This document shows, in pieces, positions 53,001 to 62,987 of a DNA stretch of 64,000 nucleotides (its first letter is position 1; each line of letters starts with the position of its first letter). Below the pieces are notes generated by a model that was not told the origin of the DNA, searched no databases, and saw nothing but the letters and a program-made list of their open reading frames with translations. The position numbers and the translations under genes are program-made. The stretch is from Acanthaster planci (lineage: Eukaryota; Echinodermata; Asteroidea; Valvatida; Acanthasteridae): positions 11,177 through 75,176 of the forward strand of contig NW_019091662.1 in the NCBI RefSeq assembly GCF_001949145.1, in the 5' to 3' direction.

Positions 53001-56000
53001 TCAGCATCCCTTGATCATTGGGGTCTCTATCTATGAAGTCTTTCTTCATGGCGTGCAGGTCAGTTGGCTCCTGATTGCCTTGAATATACTGCTGCTCCAC
53101 GAGCATGAGCAATTTGGCATCTTGCCGGTCTGAGAAAACCTGTTGTGGTGTCCTAGGCAGTGCGTTTGGAAATAAAAACAGTTTTAGTGCATGTATATAG
53201 TTTTCGTATAGGGAAACAAGGGTTGCATGTATGCTTTCCTATGGAGCTTTGAATCAGTTATCACCGCCTGGCTCCAATAAGAAAGGAAAGAAAGCATGGC
53301 ATTATCATTACACAGGCCAATCAAAATGCATTCATATCTGAGGAGAAAAGTGGTCACGTGCAAGCCTTCTGCAAATGTTAACAAGTACACACACATCATG
53401 ACCACCTACATTACCTGTACCAAAGGACTCTACCCCTTTGCATTTAACACACAAAATATTTTGACAATTACAAAAATATGATTAAGCACAAAATATGAGT
53501 GACAAAGTTAATTTGGCAATTACTTTGTGAGATCTGCAGCCCCGTTTTCAACTCCAAAACTGAAAAAAAGTTAAGAGAAAACTAATTCATATGACTAACA
53601 TCTCCATGATACTGTAACTTCTAGGCTGTGAAATGCAGTCAGTATAAATGTTTCTGCTGCAGCAAGCACAACTTTTCTGCTGGTACTGACACAGCTTTTA
53701 TACCGCAATAAGCACAGTTCTTTTGTGGCAGTTACCACAAGGTTTCTGTTTCAGTCAATTCCACTTTTACGCTGCAGTTGGAACAAGTTTCCTGCTGCAT
53801 TAACAAACCTTTTTTGCTGCAGTTGACACAATTCCCAACTGATCAGCATCACACAATTCTCCTACTGTCATTTGCCCATAATAACCAAATCAAAGAAATC
53901 CATCTCACGTCTGGGTCTGGTCCTGCCTTGCAAGTTGCTCCTGTTCTGCTCTCTCCAAGACTGTTCCATTTGAATCGTGATGTTTTTTCCTCTGGCCGTG
54001 ATGGTGCTGATGCTTCTCCTTGTGTGCATTCTTTGCCTCGGTCTCGTATCTGGCAATTTGTTCATCCAAGCCTTCCCCATCTGAAGGCAGCAAGTCAGGA
54101 GCATTCACAAACCTAGGATGGTCCAAAAATATACATGATTCCATTAAATTGTGATTCTGGCTTACTGAGTGCCCACAACAGGCATTTCAACTCCTTTTTG
54201 CCAACAAAACAAAATGAAAGAAAGGAATTTGAACCCGGGGCATTTTTACACAACAGTAACTGAGCCTCTAGCCCTTTGTTCCCGTTTTCCAATGTGTTGA
54301 TGTCTTTGTTAAAGATCTCTCTCTTCAGATGTTATCTTGTAGGAATATCACAACTGTGTATTCAATGTCATCAGGTGTGTCTGGGCAAAGTGTGCAAATA
54401 TTCTGTAGAGATATGTGCGTGTTTATCCTTTGAAATCTTTGAAATACGGCATAGACAATGCGTGTCACAAAAATGCCAATGCACTTGGCAAATCTGTAGG
54501 AAGTGGTATTATTTGGCGAGATGTATAAGGGTGCTGGCTGGGGACCAAAAAACCAGTACATGCTATGCGTGGCTTAGGTCATGGCTCACACCTATAAGTC
54601 AATATGCAAGCAACTTCAACAACTTCAGCTACTGTAACATCAGCGGGCATTTGATTTTGTGAAGATATAGCACGGGTAAAAGTAATTGGCTTTGGGGATT
54701 ACCTGTTGACTGACTCCTGAAGCAATGTCTCAGCCTCGGCAGTGCCCACCTGGGCCCGCGCCAGGTACTGGATCAGCCTTTCGTAATTGACCAGATCAGG
54801 GTTGTCATCCTTGCCAAAGCTCGAGAAGAGCAGCCTCAGGGTGTTAGTGGGGAGGGGCAGGTGGTGCCGGAGGGCAACCATGTTGGCCTGCGGCTGGCTG
54901 ACATAGCCACACAGCTTGCGGTCATACTCAGCCAGGTCCTTGTACATGTCCTGGAACCTGTAGGCATCATAGTCCTGCAGGAGCTCACGCAGCTGATCTG
55001 TCAGGCTCGTTGCCTGGGCTGGCCGGAGTGTGGGAGATTGGGACGGGGAAAGGGAGAGGGAAGGGGAAGAGGACTTACGTTGGTGCCAGGAGTGGCGAGT
55101 TGTGGGCGAAAGGGAATTAGGGCTCGGGATGGGGGGTAAGACCCTGTATAAAGATCAAGGATATTCTGTGAGAAACAAGTTCGCATCAAAGGTCGCAGCA
55201 GGTAAACTTACAGAACTTTCAATATTGTGTACTGACTGCATAGTTGTATAGTCCACCACAAGTATGTTCATGAGTCCACTCATGAGTAACGGCGAACTAT
55301 TACAAAGGAATGCTGTTGTAACAATTCATTTGAATAACACGTGAAAAAACCTGTCCATGGGGCAACCCTGACCTGGAGATGGCTGTGTCTGCTGTGTCAA
55401 ACAAAAAAGATGGTGGGGATTAATGGAAAATGAACAAAAGCACCCAGTATTGCACTTGTAAATGTGTCTACCTACATGTAAAAACACTGCCTCTTTTCAA
55501 ATGCAGTCTAAAAAAGAGTACACTGCACTCAAAAATTCACAAGGTTATAAATTTTTTCAATCATAATTTTCCCAACATGCAATAACATTCTCAGTGTGAA
55601 AATGGAAATTTGTAAGCAAAATTGGTGGTTCTCACGTGAGCGATCCTGGCAAGCTGTTATAGCGCCCTCTTGTGCCATGGATGTGTGAGTTGCTTTTGTC
55701 GGCTGGAGCTGTCTGTGAATGGATAACCCCTTCCTATTGGTATTTATTAAACAATGACATTATACATTTTGGTATACAAATTGCACCAATAAGCTAAATT
55801 ATAGGTTTATATTATTGTTCAAAGAACCCTGTTAACTTGGCAGTATGTGCAAAGTGGCAAAGAATAGCATGGACAGTGTACAAAATGAAAACAGAAATGC
55901 ACATGTCATTATCCAATGTAAAACTGAGTTAAAAGTTGTTCCTTTATTTTCAAAGAATCCAAACACAATTCAGAAAGTACGCACAAAAAATTACCAACCA

Positions 56001-57437
56001 TCTGTCATGTGAGTCCAAATACAAACTAGCATAAACCAAAAGTGCATTCTAACTTCTGCACATGCATCTCATCTTCCTTAATTTAATACATAGGCGGATT
56101 AAGAGCAAATCTTCAATAATTCTCCAAGCATTGTGGATTTATGATTCTATCTGTGTCATCAATGAATATCTTTGGCAATGAAAGCATTTTCCTGAAGTTT
56201 TTTATTTGAACCCTAAGGCAGAGGTGCAGCAGATCTGCTATGTACACTGATGAACTCCCCCTGGGAGGTTTGCATACAGTACTATAAAAATAAGGGGCCG
56301 TCCATAATTTTCATCATTTTCATGAATGTACAAACCGTACAGGGGGAGGGGGTTGCAATCTCGTGGACGTTCTTTTTGAGTACGAAAAATGATGATCCGT
56401 CAACTTGCAAATCGGCGGTCACTTTCAAATTTCACGGGTGTTGCAACATATAGCTGGCTCTTGGCCGCAAGCTTCCTTTATGCCACTTAGTTCTGTTCTG
56501 TCCTCTACTAGTATCAGTATTCACTGCCTTTCAGGCCTTGACTTTTCAGGTGTTGTTTTAAACAATGTTTTATTTGAAATTGACATTTCTGTTAACCACA
56601 GTAGGCCTACTTACATGTATAAGTGCCTTGACTATAGGGGATTTGGCCAATGGTGCTCTCCATCCATCATCATTTTTTGCCCACTTTTGTTACACTTTGG
56701 AGGAGGGAGGGGGCAATGAAAAGTCTACTTTTTTTAGGCTCATGAAAAGGATGAAAATTATGGACGGCCCCTAGAGATTAAGAACCAAAATACAAAATCT
56801 TGAACTTACCCTTTTTTCAGAAAATTCCAGTGGGCGTTTCTTGTTATTGTATTCCTGGAAGGGTGGCTGGATTTCCATGGGAGGGGTGCCATTTGGTCCT
56901 TGTTGGAGAGGGGGAAGGCTTCTCTGAGAACTGCCAGCACTGACAAGGGAACAAAAGTAGTGTGAAAGTTTTAGCAGAGCAAGGCCATATAAGTAATTTG
57001 GGGCACTAAAATCAGATGCTAATCATAACTGCACTAATTATAAGTGTGTTTTATTAGGCATGTGGCCTGATGGGACATGCAGCCTGATGGGACATGCATC
57101 CTAGTAGTTTAGGTCTATAACACCAGATCGCAGGGTTGGGATTCAAATCCAACTATGAGGTACATGTAGGTATGTGTTGTGTATGTGTCTTCACAGAATC
57201 ATCTGTATACCATAACTGGGCAGGCCCAATTACAGCCTTACAGTTGGGACAGTCCCAATTATAGCTTGACAGATGTGACAGTTGGGACATCACATTACCA
57301 CACCTGCTTGGGGGAGATTCCACTGCAATCTCGATCTGCTTTCCACCGACGATTTTGATGTTTCGCTTGGGTTGTATGTCTGTGCCAAAGGGGGCATTCC
57401 TGGCAGCGGAATCCACCTTGCCTCTGTGACTTGTCAT
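50052..57437 (-). CDS. C1orf87: C1orf87-like EF-hand protein (11 exons, 598 aa)
   Basis: Exons in transcript order: 57437-57304, 56939-56810, 55391-55373, 55143-55079, 55013-54703, 54112-53909, 53152-52990, 52158-52064, 51411-51204, 50869-50572, 50221-50052. They sum to 1,797 nt, in frame, ending in TAG. The C-terminal block WFARFKHLAQGLYNLDSTNTG then LVNNYNLIYRLGL matches human C1orf87 strongly, as does KIVGGKQIEIAVE near the N-terminus. NPDLVNYERLIQYLARA and VQEVCFKHRVPVQGSLMEKLL match its two central helical EF-hand-like repeats. DFIDRDPNDQGMLTKE is a loop that keeps the acidic positions but lacks a standard glycine spacing, so calcium binding is doubtful. The protein is soluble with no signal peptide. 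Molecular function is unknown. The human protein is about 546 aa (from memory). The start was taken at the first in-frame ATG (57437). Weakest joins are the GTGTGG donor of exon 1 and the 19-nt exon 3. Confidence 0.87.
53648..53840. repeat. Degenerate ~23-bp tandem repeat (TTTCTGCTGCAGTTGACACAA)
   Basis: About eight diverged units of 22-24 bp, each resembling TTTTTGCTGCAGTTGACACA, run head to tail in an intron of the C1orf87-like gene. CTGCAG is partly kept in most copies. Confidence 0.6.
54225..54292 (-). repeat. tRNA-like SINE remnant
   Basis: Read on the minus strand, GGCTCAGTTACTG resembles an A-box and CCCGGGTTCAAATTCC contains a good B-box (GGTTCAAAT). The spacing is short and no acceptor stem forms, so this is a retroposed tRNA-like fragment and not a tRNA gene. 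Confidence 0.4.
56294..56771. mobile_element. MITE with 30-bp terminal inverted repeats (GGGGCCGTCCATAATTTTC)
   Basis: GGGGCCGTCCATAATTTTCA at the left continues to CATGA. It is repeated inverted at the right end with one mismatch over about 31 bp. The flanks are TAA (left) and TAG (right), which would suit a 3-bp TWA-type PIF/Harbinger target with one change, or a TA target. The class is therefore provisional. It lies in intron 2 of the C1orf87-like gene, 38 bp from the exon 2 donor. Confidence 0.65.
57095..57155 (+). repeat. tRNA-like SINE remnant with intact T-arm
   Basis: AGTAGTTTAGGTCTATAACA, ACCAGATCGCAGG and GTTGGGATTCAAATCCAAC give a tRNA-like A-box region and a perfect 5-bp T-stem (GTTGG/CCAAC) around a B-box. 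It is preceded by a twofold repeat of GCCTGATGGGACATG at 57065-57100. No matching acceptor stem is visible. Confidence 0.4.
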
Positions 57438-57780
57438 GTTTGTCCTTACTGCTGCTTCCACTCATGAGGACTCTGATTAATTTTATTCCGATGGTGAAAA
57501 TGAAACGAGTCAAGTTTAATGGCAGATTTAAAAATGCCTGTCTACTTCTAGGCTTCAAAGTGAAATCAGAGTGATTGCAGAATACCCCACCACTCAAAAA
57601 TACACCTCTGAAATCATTGGTTAAGTGGGTACAAAGTGGAAATCCCCATGAGAACTAGGCCTATGTGACATTTTGACCTCATAGTCGGCTACGAGGTGGA
57701 TCATGCCAGGTAGTGGGCTATTCTGCAACTGAGCAATGAAATCACTTAGCTTGTGCAAAATGTTGTGCCTAGGGCTTAGC

Positions 57781-57863
57781 CTAGCTCTACTGAGTATGAC
57801 CAGTCCCATCCGAAATTCAAAAAAGAGGAATAGGCCTATTAACGCCCCACTCAGTAGAGCTAG
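57781..57863. repeat. Hairpin with 15-bp perfect arms near the C1orf87-like promoter
   Basis: CTAGCTCTACTGAGT at 57781-57795 is perfectly inverted at 57849-57863. Partly matching GGCTTAGC/GCCTAAGGC sequences extend outside. It lies about 350 bp upstream of the translation start, so it could be a regulatory structure or a small foldback element. Confidence 0.55.
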
Positions 57864-59369
57864 GCCTAGCCTAAGGCTATGCTCTAAAACAATACTAGAG
57901 ACCAGAACTTGGCAGGCATGGCATGATGGCAGGTTAACTATCGAAGACCTTGCTTTTGCCTCATTAAAATTGTGCATGTTGTTTCGAAGAGTGAGAAAGG
58001 ATGGCATTGCTTTGCATGTTTTCTGTACTCTCAGTTTCAATCTGTAGCAGCAGGCTTCCAATTACCGTCATCAATCGATGACAGCAGTATCAGCAGCACA
58101 GCGCAGTAATTTATTGAATGACAGTGGAAAAAATTAGCAGGCTTGCAAACTTACACTAGCACCCATAGCATCTGCTAGATAGAAATCCGTCATGACAACC
58201 AGAAGCTGTACTTAAACAATTTTCCTCAAGTAACGGTCCAAATTAAACATATCGAATTGCCAAAAACTGAAAAACAATATAATTTTTGATTTCGCGACAA
58301 AAGTGTTCGCCTAGATCTTTGCTCGAATTCATTTGGCAACCATAAACAAACTACGTGTGGTCTGCACCCGGACATTACCGCCCCTTACTTTATGCACGCC
58401 GCAGTCCAATACTAGACCAAGATCAACTCAATTTGCATATCAAATTGATTACAGAGGGCGCACAACGATGTTCGTTAGCTGGATGTTAATCTGGCCAGAG
58501 GGTAATCGGAAAAGGAGGTCGCATAGAACAGCGGGCATCATTATGCATTGCGTATCAATGTTTAAACTTTTTAAAAGTCGTTTTAACTTTAATGAATCCA
58601 CAATGCATGGGCTCAATAAATCAAAAATATTGGTTAGAAAATTTTCATATAATAAACATTTTGATTTGAAGGTAAATGGTCACGTCGTTCTACGTGACCT
58701 TTTCCGACTACCTGATGGATTTGAGGGTTTACCAAGAGAAGAGCGTTAATATAAACAATTAAATTTATATTGTGCTTCCTCGAGGACACTCCTGTTCGTA
58801 AGCGCATTACACAGTTAAAATAGTGGCAAAAATTAATATAAAAGACCAACACGTACACAAACCAAAAATGAAGAAAATTACAACTAAAATGAAACAAATA
58901 AAGTATCATTAGTTGTTTATAAATATTCTAACTAAAAAGAACCCATGACTTAAGCTTGTAAATACATAGCAAAGAACCCACACAGTATAAATTAAAAACG
59001 CATACAAAATGAGCGAATCAAATTAAGGTACTATCCGCCACACAGCACTAGCTCATGAAAATGTGAAATGTAAACTATGGGCATGTATCACAGAACAGCA
59101 GAAAAAATGTAAAAACCTCACCGATAAAAAGCAAGACTTGAAAAATCAACTATAAAAGTGCATTAAAAAGAACAACAAAAAACTATTGATATGCCGCACG
59201 CAACAGAAACGAACCCTCCCCCATAAAAATGGTAACACAGGTAGTTAGGAAAAAAAGATCAATAACAATTAATTAAAACACGAGAAACAGAAAAACGTAA
59301 AAACCATTATTATAAAAAATGGCTGAAAAATATATATATACCAACGAGCAATGGTGAAAATCAGCCGGC

Positions 59370-59465
59370 TATAAATATACTCAATTCCCATCTTCCCTGA
59401 TATTAATATTAAGCACAAATTCAAAATATTCCAGTTTATTCCAGACAAACAAGCTGCAAAGAACA
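59370..59465 (-). repeat. Second, more decayed copy of the LINE ORF2 tail
   Basis: AATATACTCAATTCCCATC, CTTCCCTGATATTAATATTA and a TTATTCCAGAC block repeat, with many changes, the segment at about 59555-59620 that codes the end of the LINE ORF. This points to an insertion next to an older relative or an internal duplication. Confidence 0.5.
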
Positions 59466-59504
59466 AAAGACCAAAACAAACAGGAAAACGTGAAAGAACA
59501 ACGA

Positions 59505-60030
59505 AAATAGCTATTCATCATATGCCTCGTGAAACAGTTGTGTTTTCAAGCCTGCTTTAAATATACTCAACCTCTCGGCTTCCCTGATGTTAATATTGAG
59601 CTTATTCCAAAGCAATTGGCCAATAGCGGAAAACATCCACCAGCTGAGTTCAACTTAGTTCTTGGGCGCACCAGTCTGGATCACTAAGTAGACAAAAGTG
59701 TGTTCCTTACAGGTGTCTGAATTTGAAGTAGCTCGCAAAGGTAATCTGGCGCAAGACCACGCAGGCATTTGAAAACCAGCAGACAAACCTTGAAGTTAAT
59801 CCTGTAACGTATAGGTAGCCAGTGGAACTGCATTAGCACCGGTGTAATGTGCTTATGTTTCTTTAGTTCCACCCAAGAGTCTGGCAGCAGGGTCGAGACA
59901 GGTAGCCCAGCCAGCATTGCTGCGGAATCTTCAATCCTCTGTAACTTAGACAGTTGTCGAGCTGACAATCCATAGAGCAACCCATTACAATGATCCAAAA
60001 ATACTGGTATAAAGGCGTGAATTAAATTGT
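59505..60030 (-). pseudogene. 3' end of a non-LTR retrotransposon ORF2 (decayed)
   Basis: On the minus strand DNLIHAFIPVFLDHCNGLLY, LSKLQRIEDSAA, HWLPIRYRINFKVCLLVFK and GLAPDYLCELLQ match the reverse-transcriptase tail shared by LINE-type elements. After a frame break, LWNKLNINIREAERLSIF and KAGLKTQLFHEAYDE continue to a stop at 59511-59513, the usual ORF2 C-terminus. The 5' part is missing, so this is a truncated copy. Clade is not assigned. Confidence 0.75.
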
Positions 60031-60093
60031 CAGTGGTCTCGGTGATTAAAACTTACTGATGCGTTTTATGTCATGAAGATAATAAATATCCCG

Positions 60094-60174
60094 CGGAACA
60101 AAGTTGGTGATGGATCCGCTAACAGAATTGTATCCAGCGGAACAAAGTTAGTGATGGATCCGCCAACAGAATTG
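60094..60174. repeat. 44-bp tandem duplication
   Basis: Two 37-bp copies starting CGGAACAAAGTT and ending ACAGAATTG lie 44 bp apart. They differ at two positions. Confidence 0.8.
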
Positions 60175-61127
60175 CCAGCTTATAATTCTGAAAAGTTTGA
60201 ACAGAACGTCCTAATAATTCTGTTTTACAACAAAGCAGCACAGATTTTTAAAATTGCAATGGGTTTCACGATAACGTTTATTCATAGCGCAGGCCCATTT
60301 GGATAGAAATTTATGCCAAACTTGATCTTCATTTCATTTTATGTGTGCTAAACATTTCAAAAACTTGTATAATATGATTTTTAAAAGGGGGGATCATTGC
60401 AACTTACATACTGCATGGTCTGCAACCTGTAAAAAAAAAAAAACTGATCATAAGCATAATATGAGCTCAATGAACAATGCTGTTGTCCTAATCCTTTATT
60501 CTGCGATCTACCCACATGTGGTTGACTGCCATCTATGCCCGCATTATCAGCCTTACGGTCAGCCTGGATCCACTGTGCTTACGGGTACTAGACTAGTATA
60601 AGCTCTGAGGGAAAGAGACGATCGTTAGCCAGTCAGGCTGGTACAGCTCTAAAGTTTCCCTGTCGTCCCCACTTTGCATGTTGACGAGTCATATGGAGAC
60701 AATTTTCGAGTTTCCTTTATGAAAAGAATTATGCCTGCGGGCCGTAGCCAATCTGTGGTCCATTCAACCATGGGCTATAAAAAAGGAGCACGTACCATAG
60801 CTTCCTTTAATTATTCTTTGAATTTGATGACATACACCAAAAGTGTGTGCTAGCTGCTATTGAAGCTTGAACTCATCCAATGGTAACCACGCAGGGAATG
60901 GCGTTACTCCAAAAGGAGAGGAAAAGAGAACGTTTTCAAATGTGATTTGCGTCAGTTTTATTTTCTCTTTCGCCCGAGATGAGCCTGAGAGCGGGTAATA
61001 AGTACTAAAATGTTGCCACAACCGTGATGGCCAGAAAAGGTTATATAAACAAGTTTGCCCCACCCCTCCCCAAGATATAATCTCTCCCCCTTAAAAATTG
61101 GTTCATGTTCCCCTTTTGCAGCTGTTG

Positions 61128-61200
61128 TGGCCAAAGAGTCAAGCTGGCTGTTGTTGAAAGACGCGACGTTTGGGAGTTCGAATCCCCGTGCCGTCTGTTT
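61128..61200 (+). repeat. tRNA-like sequence (A- and B-box), probably SINE-derived
   Basis: TGGCCAAAGAG fits an A-box and GAGTTCGAATCCCC contains a B-box, about 50 bp apart as in tRNA genes. The acceptor and T stems pair poorly, so a functional tRNA is unlikely. It is followed directly by a palindromic array. Confidence 0.4.
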
Positions 61201-61256
61201 TTTTATTTAGCGCATGCTACCACATCTACGGAGGCGTACATAGACGACTTGCACTT

Positions 61257-61365
61257 AACTATCTCGCCGCGGCGAGTTATTATCGTTGAATGTCTATCTC
61301 GTCTGGGCGAGTTACATGATCTTGCTGCGGCGTCAAATTGACATCCCGCCGCGGCGAACTTAGTT
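61257..61365. repeat. Four-copy palindromic GC-rich array (CTCGCCGCGGCGAG)
   Basis: The first copy is the perfect palindrome CTCGCCGCGGCGAG. Three diverged copies follow (CTCGTCTGGGCGAG, CTTGCTGCGGCGTC, CCCGCCGCGGCGAA) at about 30-bp spacing, separated by AT-rich GTTAYAT-like spacers. The composition stands out from the AT-rich surroundings. Confidence 0.6.
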
Positions 61366-62264
61366 TCATAAATCCTATGATGTATCATCAGGGTGGAATG
61401 CAGTGAGATAGGGTATCAGATTGCTTAAAACAAAAAGAGATGTGGTATTTCAACAAAGCTTGATTTCCAGCACAAAAAACAAAGGAAAAACAAAAGAAAT
61501 CTCATTTGGGGGCATCATCTTTGCAAGTGGAGTAGACTACTTCCTTGGTAGACTGCCTGTTTTTATTTGTACTAAACAAATAATCATAAAGTTCACGTAT
61601 GAAACAGCAGAGGGGGACCCTGAACGAATGATTGAAAAGAAAAACTGCCAAAGATATGACAAATAGATATGAAATACTATCAAAATCATTAATTGGCGGC
61701 GCGGCGCATATTATTGTTTTAGCTAAACGGTTTGCCTCTCCCCCGCCGAAAAAAAAATCCTTCATATTTTTAGCCAATGTATACCCGCCGGTAATTTATT
61801 TACACGTTTTAGTCTTTCCCGCATTGATGTTCTATGTAACTTCATCGTAAGTAAAATGGTTTTTTTTGTGCTTTTTAAATATAATGGTTTTTATAATGAT
61901 TTCAATTTTTAATGATTGTATTTTAATTGAGGGCTCTATGGAAAGCAGAGCTGTGCACTGATAGAGCTTACCCTCATGAAAAAAGACTTAAATAAATAGC
62001 TTTGTTTTGAGACTTAATTCTTCTGGACTGTCTTCTGATTTGTTTTAAGGTACGTGGCAAAAACCCTTCCGAAGCCTCCGTCGCGTAGGTATACAATGAT
62101 TACTATGTATAAAATTTTTAACCCTTGCGAACTAAGCAAACTTATCATGCAGAGCAGATTAGATAACAGCTGAATCGGAATTCTTTTGTCATATAATGTA
62201 ATTCTTTCTATCATCTGTTTTCATCATCCCTCTTTATATAGTCCGTTTTGCCGTCCCAGTTTGC

Positions 62265-62987
62265 CAGAGTTGTAATGACAGAGTTGTGAATGACTCGACT
62301 CTAGTCGCATTTTTGAGTGACTCGACTCGACTCGAGTCTCTGCTGTGAAATGACTCGACTCGAGTCACAAAAATCAGTGACTCGTTACAACTCTGGTACA
62401 CATGTACATGTACATACATCAGCATATGTTTGCATGGATACATGGTTTGAACATTGTGGCTATTGTAACCAAGTGTTGGAAACCGTTACTCAATAAAGTA
62501 AGGTTGCTGGCCTAAACTCCATCTAATGTATGTTGGTTTTGAATGGTCTTTAGTCGTACATTTTGGTTAGCAAGACAAATACAGAGAGCTTGGGCCGGTG
62601 ACCTTATTTACTGAGCCACGGTTTTTTGCACTAAAGCAAATGTTTTGCTTTGGCATCTCTATGAAATTGACACCTGGTGAGGCAAATCTCCAGGGCTTTC
62701 TCTTAGGATAAGCAAGACTACTGAAACCTGCAGAGTGATTTTATTGAGTGCAGTTTTTTCACACTTAGCAAATGTTGTGCTATGCTCCTCATTAATAAAT
62801 GCAAAACAGCAAACAAATTCCTGCCTCTTGATGTTTATTTATTATGTGTCCAAATGTTTGTGACTCGAATTGACTCGGGCAAAATAAATGACTCGACTCG
62901 ACTTCTCAGTGTGATGACTCGACTCGAGTCTCTGCTGTAAAATGACTCGACTCGAGTCACAAAAATCAGTGACTCGTTACAACTCTG
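62265..62987. mobile_element. Non-autonomous hAT-like element with GACTCGAGTC arrays
   Basis: The element starts CAGAGTTGTAA and ends TTACAACTCTG. The flanks CAGTTTGC (62257-62264) and CAGTTTCC (62988-62995) form an 8-bp duplication with one mismatch. Inside, a 58-bp block ending at the right terminus also occurs at 62338-62395 with one mismatch, giving a nested short version (62265-62395) of the same element. Arrays of TGACTCGACTCGAGTC fill both ends. Confidence 0.7.

Noticed and set aside
58333-58749. 138-codon open frame on the + strand
   Set aside because: It opens with TTG. It has no recognisable domain and lies in repeat-rich intergenic DNA. Codon choice looks like random AT-rich sequence.
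61128-61200. Functional tRNA gene
   Set aside because: A- and B-boxes are present, but the acceptor stem and part of the T-stem do not pair.
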